Assembly: GCA_947496835.1 (NCBI GenBank)
Contig: CANMFV010000049.1
Coordinates: 1-7,270, forward strand
DNA: 7,270 nt
Source of the DNA: Flavobacteriales bacterium
Lineage (GTDB): Bacteria > Bacteroidota > Bacteroidia > Flavobacteriales_D > Crocinitomicaceae
Reading direction: 5' to 3'
A model generated the notes under the pieces. The model had not been told where the DNA came from and did not search any database. It saw nothing but the letters and a program-made list of their open reading frames with translations. How positions within the stretch are numbered: the stretch's first letter is position 1; each line of letters opens with the position of its first letter. A program made the translations under genes and the position numbers. Below are positions 1-6,766 of this stretch, in pieces.

Positions 1-1176
1 CGTGTCGTAGATGAAGTAACTGCTGCACTTTTAAGCGGTTGGATTACCACAGGTCCACGCACGAAATTGTTTGAAAAGAAAATCACGGAATACTGTGGCT
101 GTCAAACCACGGTTGCTGTCAACTCATGGACCGCAGGAATGGAAATATTATTGCGCTGGTGGGGTGTTGGTCCGGGCGATGAAGTCATTATTCCTGTATA
201 CACATATTGTGCAAGCGCAAATGTTGTTTTGCATACAGGAGCGACACCAGTCATGGTGGACATCAGTTCAGATGACTTCAATATTTCCAATGAAAAAATC
301 GCAGCGGCAATCACTGAACGTACCAAAGTGATTATGCCTGTAGATATTTCAGGATTTCCTTGTGATTACGACGCCATTTATCAAATCGTTGAAGCCAATC
401 GTTCGCATTTTCACGCGTCAAACGAAAAACAAGAAAAACTGGGTAGAATATTAATTGCAGCAGATGCAGCGCACAGTTTTGGAGCAGCCTACAAAGGAAA
501 AGTTTCAGGAGCGATTGCGGATGTGACCGTTTTTTCTTTTCACGCCGTGAAAAACCTCACAACTGCGGAAGGAGGAGCAATCTGTTTTAACTTACCCGCT
601 GGATTTGATCACGAAGAAATTTACAAAGAATTTTGTATTAAAATCCTTCATGGACAATCCAAAGATGCTTTGGCAAAAGCACAAAAAGGCGCTTGGCGTT
701 ACGACGTCTTGGAACCTGGATTCAAGTGCAACATGACCGACCTGCAAGCAGCGATTGGACTCATCGAATTGGAGCGTTACCACGAAAACCTCGATCGAAG
801 AAAAACGATTTTTGAAGCGTATGATGCTGCTTTCCAACAAACATCTTGGGCCATCACACCCGTGCATCAAACCTCAGACAAACAGACATGTTACCATTTA
901 TACCAACTGAGAGTTGCCAATGTAAGTGAGGAACAACGAGACGCAATCATCCAAGAGATTTTCGAACAAGACGTCTCTGTAAACGTACATTTCCAGCCTT
1001 TACCACTCTTGACAGCATATAAAAATTTGGGCTACAAGATGGAAGATTATCCAGAAGCATGGAATAAATATTCTACAGAAATTTCATTGCCTGTTTATTT
1101 CAACTTGACGGATGAACAAGTACAGGAAGTAATAGCTGCAGTGAAAAAGGCTGTTTTTAAGGTATTACAAAAATAA
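1..1176 (+). CDS. DegT/DnrJ/EryC1/StrS (ArnB-like) PLP-dependent sugar aminotransferase, 5' partial
   Basis: Cytoplasmic enzyme expected to transfer an amino group, usually from glutamate, to a keto sugar-nucleotide for surface polysaccharide or LPS synthesis. The open frame runs from base 1 with no stop; the TTG at 67 is internal, because the 22 codons before it encode the family N-terminal segment (GWITTGPRTKLFE). 391 residues are visible, so only a short N-terminus is probably missing. Family marks seen, numbered from base 1: the G-D-E-V-I-I-P segment at about 59-65, the cofactor-ring aspartate in DAAHSFGA (D155), and the Schiff-base lysine in FSFHAVKNLTTAEGG (K184, bases 550-552). The C-terminal half keeps the family's VNVHFQPLP and ISLPVYFNLT segments. 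The lysine context is closest to ArnB/PseC-type enzymes as I remember them. About 14 extra residues precede the aspartate compared with ArnB. The substrate cannot be read from the sequence. The next gene begins 3 bases after the stop, so the two may share a transcript. Confidence 0.93.
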   Translation, partial: RVVDEVTAALLSGWITTGPRTKLFEKKITEYCGCQTTVAVNSWTAGMEILLRWWGVGPGDEVIIPVYTYCASANVVLHTGATPVMVDISSDDFNISNEKIAAAITERTKVIMPVDISGFPCDYDAIYQIVEANRSHFHASNEKQEKLGRILIAADAAHSFGAAYKGKVSGAIADVTVFSFHAVKNLTTAEGGAICFNLPAGFDHEEIYKEFCIKILHGQSKDALAKAQKGAWRYDVLEPGFKCNMTDLQAAIGLIELERYHENLDRRKTIFEAYDAAFQQTSWAITPVHQTSDKQTCYHLYQLRVANVSEEQRDAIIQEIFEQDVSVNVHFQPLPLLTAYKNLGYKMEDYPEAWNKYSTEISLPVYFNLTDEQVQEVIAAVKKAVFKVLQK

Positions 1177-1179
1177 ATC

Positions 1180-1896
1180 ATGAATAAAACACTTTTTTTC
1201 GGTCTTATACTTTGTCTGTTTTCATGGACAAGTATCTCTGCACAAATTAAACCTAATCCGATTTGGGAAAAAGACTTTGTCGATACCTGTGTGGTCATTC
1301 CACTTGGTGTCAATTTCGGCTTGTGCGCAATGCCACTTGGCTGGGCTTTAAGTGATTCCGGATGTGTGATGCTTTCCGGATGTAGTATGACAGGCTCCAA
1401 CGGCATTGACTACTCCACCTCTTTTTTCCAAAGTTCTTACCAATGCAATGGCGCCTGTATTCAAGATACAACTGTACTTCTTGCATGTATAGATAGTTCA
1501 CAAATCAATCTAAATGTCCTTTGTCCTGGAATTTACGAACCAGTTTGCGGATGTGATTCCATTACCTATTCCAATTCATGTGAAGCAATCAATTATGGTG
1601 GTGTGGTATCTTTTACTGAGGGTGAGTGCGGAAGTGCAAAGCTGACGGAAAATTGGATGAGTTTTATAGGTATTCAACCGAATCCGTTTTCTGATTATTT
1701 GGAGTTTGAAATAAGCAGCACGACAAATATCCAACTGAGCATTTTTCAAGCAAGTGGACAAGAAATCCTACAAAAAGAAATATCTACGGGACTTCAGCGC
1801 ATTGACTTGAATCTATTAATGCCAGGAACGTATTTTTTACGTTTAGAAAATAGTCAAACTGGACAGTCATTTATGAAGGTTGTCGTTAAATACTAA
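1180..1896 (+). CDS. Secreted Kazal-like, cysteine-rich protein with T9SS type A sorting domain
   Basis: 238 residues, predicted to be exported and then passed across the outer membrane by the type IX system. A signal peptide covers residues 1-21 (hydrophobic FFGLILCLFSW), with likely cleavage before Q22. Residues about 36-95 form a cysteine-rich segment (C37, C49, C62, C68, C89, C93). Residues 103-150 form a Kazal-like module with YEPVCGCDSITYSNSCEA and six cysteines (C103, C115, C123, C125, C134, C150). Residues about 163-238 are a Por-secretion tail: a QPNPFSDYLEFE start, an LSIFQASGQEI strand pair and a GTYFLRLENSQTGQSFMKVVVKY-type end. Kazal domains usually inhibit serine proteases, but the cysteine spacing here is not canonical, so inhibition is unproven. 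The start is the first ATG, directly before the signal peptide; no Shine-Dalgarno sequence is seen. The gene starts 3 bases after the aminotransferase stop. I recall similar two-part proteins in Bacteroidota, with function unknown. Confidence 0.88.
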   Translation: MNKTLFFGLILCLFSWTSISAQIKPNPIWEKDFVDTCVVIPLGVNFGLCAMPLGWALSDSGCVMLSGCSMTGSNGIDYSTSFFQSSYQCNGACIQDTTVLLACIDSSQINLNVLCPGIYEPVCGCDSITYSNSCEAINYGGVVSFTEGECGSAKLTENWMSFIGIQPNPFSDYLEFEISSTTNIQLSIFQASGQEILQKEISTGLQRIDLNLLMPGTYFLRLENSQTGQSFMKVVVKY

Positions 1897-1928
1897 AATT
1901 CCATTTTTTGTATTTTTTAACGTTTTTT
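1884..1928 (+). terminator. Possible weak intrinsic terminator after the Kazal-like gene
   Basis: An imperfect hairpin overlaps the stop codon. CGTTAAA (1884-1890) pairs with TTTAACG (1916-1922), TAC (1891-1893) pairs with GTA (1910-1912), and AAAAT (1895-1899) can pair with ATTTT (1903-1907). A run of six T begins directly after the stem, at 1923. The stem is mostly A-T and bulged, so it would be weak. The T-runs also belong to the phased series at 1904-1988, which may be their main reason for being there. Confidence 0.35.
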
Positions 1929-1988
1929 AGTGTTTTTTGCGCTTTATTCTTTGTTTTTTATCTGATTTTACTTGTTTTCATATCATTT
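1904..1988. promoter_or_regulatory. Phased T-tracts, predicted curved DNA upstream of the ComM-like gene
   Basis: Runs of T start at 1904, 1913, 1923 and 1933 (all T6), 1943 (TTTATT), 1954 (T6), 1966 (T4), 1975 (T4) and 1986 (T3). The mean spacing is close to 10 bases, about one helical turn. A-tracts phased this way are known to bend DNA. The array ends roughly 45 bases before the ATG at 2032, a suitable place for an upstream bend at a promoter. No convincing TAnnTTTG-type Bacteroidota promoter box is visible in 1960-2031. The leader just before the ATG is A-rich (AAAAATCTCAAAAA) with no Shine-Dalgarno sequence. Confidence 0.55.
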
Positions 1989-2031
1989 ATTTGACTAACT
2001 TAATTAGAGAAAATCATAAAAATCTCAAAAA

Positions 2032-3579
2032 ATGCTAGTCAAAACCTACTCCAGTACCGTTTTCGGAATCAACGCCACGACCATCACAATCGAAGTCAAT
2101 TTAGGCATTGGTGTCAACTTTTATCTTGTCGGATTACCCGATAATTCCGTCAAAGAAAGTCAACAAAGGATCAAAGCTGCCTTTAAGAATAATGACCTTA
2201 AATTCCCAGGAAAAGAAATCACGGTGAACATGGCTCCCGCAGATATTCGCAAAGAAGGTTCTGTTTTCGATTTACCAATTGCCATTGGAATTTTAGCGGT
2301 GAGTGAACAAGTGAAAGCGGATCACTTAAGTGATTATTTGATGATTGGTGAATTATCGCTCGATGGTTCCGTTCAAGCGACCAAAGGAATTTTACCCATT
2401 GCCCTTCAAGCTAAAAAAGAAGGATTCAAAGGAATCATTGTCCCGAAGATTAACGCCCAAGAAGCTGCGGTCGTTCAAGAAATAAAAGTTTATGGTGTTG
2501 AGAACATACAAGAAGTGATTGACTTCATGAACGATGAATCTGCTCTGGAACCAACAACCGTAGATATATCCGCATCGTTTGAACAAAAGATGGATGTATT
2601 CGATGACGATTTTCGCGATGTCAAGGGACAAATGAACATCAAACGTGCTTTTGAAATTGCGGCAGCTGGATCACATAACGTAATTTTGATCGGTCCACCA
2701 GGTGCCGGTAAATCCATGTTAGCTAAGCGCTTATCTACCATTCTCCCACAAATGACCATTGAAGAGGCACTTGAAACTACCAAAATTCACAGCGTTGCCG
2801 GTAAAATCAAGAATCCGGTCGGACTCATCACTCAGCGTCCGTTTAGAAAACCACATCATACAATCTCTGACATCGGTTTAATTGGCGGGGGATCCTATCC
2901 GCAACCAGGTGAAATTTCTTTGGCGCATAACGGCGTGCTTTTTCTAGATGAACTTCCTGAATACAAACGTGATGTGCTCGAAGTCATGCGTCAACCTTTA
3001 GAAGACCGAATCGTCAATATTTCGCGTGCGCGTTTCTCCATTGATTATCCAGCCGGATTTATGCTCGTTGCTGCAATGAATCCATGTCCATGTGGATTCT
3101 TTAATCACCCAGAGAAAACCTGTGTCTGTGGACCCGGAGTTGTTCAGAAATACCTGAATCGCATATCGGGACCTTTATTGGATCGCATTGACTTACATGT
3201 GGAAGTTACTCCGGTCAGTTTTGATGAACTTTCTTCCGCAGTCCCAAGTGAAGGAAGTCGTTCTATTCGATTGCGCGTAGAAAAAGCACGTAAAATTCAA
3301 CGCGAACGATTTGTAAACCGAGAAGGTATGCATTGCAATGCACAGATGTCAAAGTCCGAATTTGAAGCGAACTGCCAACTAGACGAATCTGGAACGAATA
3401 TGCTCAAAATGGCCATGAATAAACTTGGACTCTCAGCCCGCGCATATGACAGAATCATCAAAGTTGCGCGCACCATTGCTGACTTGGACACATCTGGAAG
3501 CATTCAATCTAAGCACATTGCTGAAGCTATTCAATACCGAAGTTTGGATCGAGGGAATTGGGGAATGGTTAAGCAATAA
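2032..3579 (+). CDS. comM: YifB/ComM family Mg-chelatase-like AAA+ ATPase
   Basis: Complete 515-residue protein of normal family length. Family knowledge: ComM is a hexameric ATP-driven helicase that promotes branch migration when incoming single-stranded DNA is integrated during natural transformation; many non-competent bacteria also keep it. Residues about 20-140 are the ChlI/Lon-S16-like N-domain, and the start MLVKTYSSTVFGI matches the usual family N-terminus, which supports the ATG at 2032. The AAA+ core spans about 190-395: Walker A GPPGAGKS (221-228), the FRKPHHTISDIGLIGGG signature (271-287), Walker B VLFLDE (302-307), sensor-1 AAMN (347-350) and the SGPLLDRIDLHVEV stretch (379-392). 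Four cysteines in PCPCGFF...TCVC (C352, C354, C364, C366) form the putative metal site typical of the family. The C-terminal Mg-chelatase_C domain covers about 400-510, with LSARAYDRIIKVARTIADL. It appears to be a single gene unit, with a terminator 45 bases downstream. No damage is seen. Whether this organism is competent cannot be told here. Confidence 0.96.
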   Translation: MLVKTYSSTVFGINATTITIEVNLGIGVNFYLVGLPDNSVKESQQRIKAAFKNNDLKFPGKEITVNMAPADIRKEGSVFDLPIAIGILAVSEQVKADHLSDYLMIGELSLDGSVQATKGILPIALQAKKEGFKGIIVPKINAQEAAVVQEIKVYGVENIQEVIDFMNDESALEPTTVDISASFEQKMDVFDDDFRDVKGQMNIKRAFEIAAAGSHNVILIGPPGAGKSMLAKRLSTILPQMTIEEALETTKIHSVAGKIKNPVGLITQRPFRKPHHTISDIGLIGGGSYPQPGEISLAHNGVLFLDELPEYKRDVLEVMRQPLEDRIVNISRARFSIDYPAGFMLVAAMNPCPCGFFNHPEKTCVCGPGVVQKYLNRISGPLLDRIDLHVEVTPVSFDELSSAVPSEGSRSIRLRVEKARKIQRERFVNREGMHCNAQMSKSEFEANCQLDESGTNMLKMAMNKLGLSARAYDRIIKVARTIADLDTSGSIQSKHIAEAIQYRSLDRGNWGMVKQ

Positions 3580-3620
3580 ACGAACACACAACTCATTTAC
3601 GTGCAATGGTAGACCAGGCA

Positions 3621-3657
3621 AAAAAAAGCTGTCTCATTGAGACAGCTTTATTATTTT
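3621..3657. terminator. Strong, apparently bidirectional intrinsic terminator
   Basis: A perfect 11-bp stem, AAAGCTGTCTC (3625-3635) with GAGACAGCTTT (3639-3649), has a 3-base loop (ATT). On the plus strand it is followed by TTTATTATTTT, ending the ATPase transcript about 45-70 bases after its stop. On the minus strand the same stem is followed by seven T (complement of 3621-3627), so it can also stop the minus-strand operon arriving from the right. The position between converging genes fits this double use. Confidence 0.88.
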
Positions 3658-3668
3658 CGTTGCAGAAT

Positions 3669-3706
3669 TAACTATATAAACAACGTTAGTGTCACTTATA
3701 TAGTTA
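3669..3706. repeat. 11-bp AT-rich inverted repeat in the convergent intergenic region
   Basis: TAACTATATAA (3669-3679) is repeated perfectly inverted as TTATATAGTTA (3696-3706), around a 16-base loop that contains AACGTT. It lies just right of the main terminator. It could be a second weak hairpin for the minus-strand transcript or a protein-binding dyad. No T-run follows on the minus strand, so it is not a standard terminator. A smaller 7-bp inverted pair, ATGTAAA/TTTACAT, lies at 3812-3831, close to the end of the minus operon. No gene is seen in 3580-3857. Confidence 0.5.
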
Positions 3707-3857
3707 TTTAAATCTAAGCTTGAATTTTTAACTATTCGAGAAGATTCAAATCCTACAATTTTACAATTCTGAATTAGTCGTTACCAATTCTTATTTCCGT
3801 TTTATGATTCTATGTAAAATAACATTTACATTAAACAGATAAAGGGAAATCAAGAGA

Positions 3858-4835
3858 TTACCACCACCAAGAACTTATATTATAAGTTGTAATGGTTTCC
3901 GGTTGGTTTTCTCCGTAAGCAACACCAATATCACGAGCAGATTTAATTTCAGCTTTTTTAATATCAACGTCATCTTGTTGTTGTTTCAATTGAAATGCCC
4001 ATTCGCGTTGATCAATTTCTTTAATTCGCTTAGCCATTTTATCCGTGAGAACCTTAGCCTCAGCATAACAAGAAGAATTTGGATCTATTTTAGCTAGAAA
4101 TGCAGAAGCTTGTTCAGCACCGTAATAGTCTTGATTTGTACTCCAAACACTATTTGCTTCCATCATATCCTTTTTACATTGTAAATCGATTTGTTGTTTA
4201 TAAATCGGACCTACTGCATCCATTGCTTTATTGTAGCAATCTTTACACACATCAGGAATGGTAAATAGCGTTGCAATTGCTGCACCAAATTCTCCTTTGG
4301 ATGTGAGTGTTTGAGCCTCCTTTAAATAAAAATCACATTTAGCATTAAAGTAATCAATGATTTTTTTCTTTCCTTCATCAATAAACTTCTGATATTCTGG
4401 ATCTGCTTCCTTGATTTTTTTAATTGCAGAAATTTCAGCAGCTGATTCAGTGTTACCCATACCCATTATTGTCGTACTAAGAGAAGAAAAAATTGTTCCT
4501 TCAATTGCGTCTCCAATAATGAAAGTAACCTCTATTTCATAGTTGTAAACTGGTGGAGTCGACGGTACCTTAACTGATGAAAGTTTTTGAACCTTTGCAG
4601 TTAATATAAATCGTTGATTATAACTTGCACCACCCAAACCATTTTTTGAGATTATACGGTCCAATCTATTTTTCAGCGCCGTCTGTGCTGGTTCCTTTAA
4701 CCCACCTAGTTCTTTAGGTACATATGCTGCAATAGCAACCCTTCCATAGTCATCTGTTTTTGTTCCAGTGTTCTGTCCATAAGTAATGTGAGTGGAGAGA
4801 ATGAAACATGCGATGTATAAAATTAAATTTTTCAT
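3858..4835 (-). CDS. Exported protein of unknown function, last gene of the envelope operon
   Basis: 325 residues. The signal peptide is residues 1-20 (MKNLILYIACFILSTHITYG), with likely cleavage before Q21. Residues about 28-125 look like an alpha/beta domain: an amphipathic helix with LKNRLDRII, then NGLGGASYNQRFILTAKV and the strand pair YEIEVTFIIGDAIEGTIF. This pattern recalls the small fold of CsgG/LpoB-type proteins, but only loosely. Residues about 130-275 are helical and TPR-like, with GKKKIIDYFNAKCDFYLKEA and a CKDC pair (C197, C200). Residues about 265-305 are charged and may form a coiled coil. The chain ends in three tryptophans after YNISS. I recall Bacteroidota homologues with the same layout and a longer coiled-coil part, all without known function. 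The start ATG lies 1 base after the previous gene's stop, so translation is probably coupled. It most likely acts in the periplasm or at the outer membrane (inference). Confidence 0.85.
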   Translation of the reverse strand: MKNLILYIACFILSTHITYGQNTGTKTDDYGRVAIAAYVPKELGGLKEPAQTALKNRLDRIISKNGLGGASYNQRFILTAKVQKLSSVKVPSTPPVYNYEIEVTFIIGDAIEGTIFSSLSTTIMGMGNTESAAEISAIKKIKEADPEYQKFIDEGKKKIIDYFNAKCDFYLKEAQTLTSKGEFGAAIATLFTIPDVCKDCYNKAMDAVGPIYKQQIDLQCKKDMMEANSVWSTNQDYYGAEQASAFLAKIDPNSSCYAEAKVLTDKMAKRIKEIDQREWAFQLKQQQDDVDIKKAEIKSARDIGVAYGENQPETITTYNISSWWW

Positions 4836-4836
4836 A

Positions 4837-5322
4837 TTACTCGATATTATTTTCTTTCAAATACTTTTTAATTCCAGCCCTATTGACTCTTACAACAACC
4901 ATTCTCTGCTGCATTTCTTTACCCTTTTTGGCATTTCGAGAAACTTTATTTTTAATTTTCTCATCTTGTAAAGTAACGTATTTTGAGTAGGCACCACCAT
5001 CTGCAAAAAATGAATTAAAAAAATCTTCATATACCTTTTGAGGTTCCGGTGAAAATAATAAAGGATCTGGTGAACAACCACCACTACCCGTTTTTATCCC
5101 ATAAAAAATAACAGCCCATGCAGCATTTTTTTTCGCTTGCTCAGAAGCATCCAAATAGTTCCTGCCTTTGCCATACGATTCCACTGTCACCGATCCATCA
5201 AGTTCAAGTCCGAGGCATTTACAATCATAATCATAATTAGAACCTACAGCTTTTGAGCCTTGGGAAAAACAACCGAAAGATAAAACCGTTGAAAAAACAG
5301 CAATCATTAAATTTGTTTTCAT
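4837..5322 (-). CDS. Small exported protein with LPP20/FlgT-N-like module
   Basis: 161 residues. A signal peptide occupies about residues 1-20; cleavage before Q21 fits the pattern of its neighbours. C18 does not sit in a good lipobox (S-F-G-C), so a lipoprotein is possible but less likely. The mature protein is one small domain: a strand GSVTVESYGKG, a helix DASEQAKKNAAWAVIFYGI (58-76), a segment VYEDFFNSFFADGGAYSKYV (98-116), then a final strand MVVVRVNRAG (141-150) and helix IKKYLKENNI. This strand, Ala-rich helix and strand order, with residues processed 'as A-x-x-x-A', resembles LPP20/FlgT N-terminal modules. The same elements appear in order in residues 41-156 of the gene upstream. Cysteines C34, C36 and C83 could form a disulfide in the periplasm. 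It sits 5 bases after the upstream stop and 1 base before the next start, so it is firmly part of the operon. Function unknown. Confidence 0.85.
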   Translation of the reverse strand: MKTNLMIAVFSTVLSFGCFSQGSKAVGSNYDYDCKCLGLELDGSVTVESYGKGRNYLDASEQAKKNAAWAVIFYGIKTGSGGCSPDPLLFSPEPQKVYEDFFNSFFADGGAYSKYVTLQDEKIKNKVSRNAKKGKEMQQRMVVVRVNRAGIKKYLKENNIE

Positions 5323-5327
5323 ACTTA

Positions 5328-6740
5328 TTATTTTTTAGGAATGAACACTACTACAACTCCGCCTAATCCTTTAGCTTCTACTACAGCAGAAATCGGCTGA
5401 TCTGTGAGAAGAGTCTTTATTTCAGTGTTTACTAATCTTGCAAACTTCTCAAAATTGTTTGACTCCACTTTTCCGCTTAATTTATTAGACATTTTTGCTG
5501 GTATCACTACAAGGTAACTTCTAAAATTTCCTTCACCTTGGTCACCTGAAGTAGTATACTTTGTTGATTTTTTTGATACCATTGCATCAACTATTTCTGC
5601 AAATTGATAAGTTTCTCCATCAATTGTCAGTTCATCCTGGAAAGTCAATTCTAAATTCTCACTGATAAGGAATTGAACTTTTCCTGAAATACCATCTTTG
5701 TCTCTCTTTTCAAAAAATGATGTTACAGCCGGTACAAAATTATCAAGAGCTTGATTTGCATTGCGCTCAATTAAACCCATTAGATCATTTTTATTCGCTG
5801 TTTTAACTCTAATTGGATCTCCATTGATCACATCTTCCATTAAAATAGGATCTCTACCATTCAATGTTAATTTGTATTCAATTTCCTGATTTGTTGGATT
5901 ACCTTCTACCAAATCAACTTGAAGCCAAATATCCGCTTGCGCAACTCTTGCTAACATGTCTAAATCACCTTCTTTAGCTTTGTTAGTACGGGCTTGATTC
6001 GATGCTCTTTCTTTTGCTAGATTGGCCATAATTGCACTCAGAGATACAATTCTAAATCCATTCTTCTGAAGAATCGGCTTCAAATAACCTTCAATAGAGT
6101 TATAAATAACCATTTTCGGATCGTTCAAGGCATTCTGGTAATCAAAAGATGTCACTTCACCCAAATCAGTCATTTCTGTTTTTGCATAACCAGCTTTCTT
6201 CATCCACATTTCTGATGGTACGATTAGAATTGACGGAGTAATCCCCATTGATTCGGCAATTTGAGCTGCTGATTTAATATACCCTAGCTTTTGTAAATCC
6301 TCTCTCAACTTAGTTTTAGAAATATAAACAGTTGTAGTTGCCTTAAGTGTTTTCTTGTCAATTTTACCTGCTGGCTTGCTTGTATTTGTTTGAAATTTAG
6401 TTACATGTGCTAAACCTGCTGTATTTGAAGTAAGGTAACTTTTATAAAAATCAAGGTTTTGATTATAATTGCTTAAGTCAGTTAAGGCAGTTGATGCACT
6501 TGCATTATTTGTTTTTCCATAACCTTTGAAAATTATGGTGAACAAGGCCTGAGATCTAGCTTTTTGATTACATTCCGCAATGTCTGCACCTTGATTCGTA
6601 ATGTCAATTGACACCATTCCTCCGTCAGCCTGATCAGCTATTGCTTCAAATTGATAAACTTCTTCCCACGAAGGAACAATTACTTGAGCCTTAGCAGTAA
6701 AGGCCGCAAAAAATAAAATGGTAATTAAAATATTTTTCAT
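5328..6740 (-). CDS. DUF6175-like exported protein of unknown function
   Basis: 470 residues with a signal peptide, residues 1-18 (MKNILITILFFAAFTAKA), and likely cleavage before Q19. Residues 41-156 form an LPP20/FlgT-N-like module: helix ECNQKARSQALFTIIFKGYG (56-75), NLDFYKSYLTSNTAGLAHVT (95-114) and strand TTTVYISKTKLREDLQKLGY (135-154). Residues about 165-420 form a second region: ITPSILIVPSEMWMKKAGYA (167-186), a DYQNALNDP segment, ARVAQADIWLQVDLVEG (264-280), YKLTLNGRDP, and RSYLVVIPAKM (407-417). The VPS-x-x-W motif, the ADI-x-LQ strand and the repeated-helix order match my memory of the Bacteroidota family DUF6175; no search was run. The CsgG/LpoB-like flavour of that fold suggests an outer-membrane-associated or periplasmic part of a complex (inference). 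A leader of 26 bases separates it from the gene upstream, A-rich and without Shine-Dalgarno sequence. No truncation is seen. Confidence 0.85.
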   Translation of the reverse strand: MKNILITILFFAAFTAKAQVIVPSWEEVYQFEAIADQADGGMVSIDITNQGADIAECNQKARSQALFTIIFKGYGKTNNASASTALTDLSNYNQNLDFYKSYLTSNTAGLAHVTKFQTNTSKPAGKIDKKTLKATTTVYISKTKLREDLQKLGYIKSAAQIAESMGITPSILIVPSEMWMKKAGYAKTEMTDLGEVTSFDYQNALNDPKMVIYNSIEGYLKPILQKNGFRIVSLSAIMANLAKERASNQARTNKAKEGDLDMLARVAQADIWLQVDLVEGNPTNQEIEYKLTLNGRDPILMEDVINGDPIRVKTANKNDLMGLIERNANQALDNFVPAVTSFFEKRDKDGISGKVQFLISENLELTFQDELTIDGETYQFAEIVDAMVSKKSTKYTTSGDQGEGNFRSYLVVIPAKMSNKLSGKVESNNFEKFARLVNTEIKTLLTDQPISAVVEAKGLGGVVVVFIPKK

Positions 6741-6766
6741 TTTTCAAAGATTACAGTTAAAATTTA

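Noticed and set aside
67..69. TTG as the start of the aminotransferase
   Set aside because: The frame upstream is open to base 1 and encodes the conserved family N-terminal segment, so the gene simply runs off the left edge.
592..870. Antisense open frame within the aminotransferase
   Set aside because: It is wholly inside a well-conserved gene on the other strand, with no recognisable domain.
1095..1406. Antisense open frame across the junction of the first two genes
   Set aside because: Overlaps two supported genes, and its sequence is the reverse of conserved coding regions.
1991..2019. TTGACT with a 17-base spacer to TCATAA as a sigma70-type promoter
   Set aside because: The second box matches poorly, and Bacteroidota use a different promoter consensus.
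3425..3640. Plus-strand open frame overlapping the end of the ATPase gene
   Set aside because: Runs in another frame through the conserved C-terminal domain and into the terminator; no family features.
4890..5084. Second minus-strand frame inside the 161-residue gene
   Set aside because: A shadow frame; the 161-residue frame has the signal peptide, tight operon spacing and domain pattern.
5267..5271. Lipobox cysteine in the 161-residue protein (C18)
   Set aside because: The residues before it (S-F-G) are a poor lipobox; cleavage before Q21 fits better. A lipoprotein is not fully excluded.
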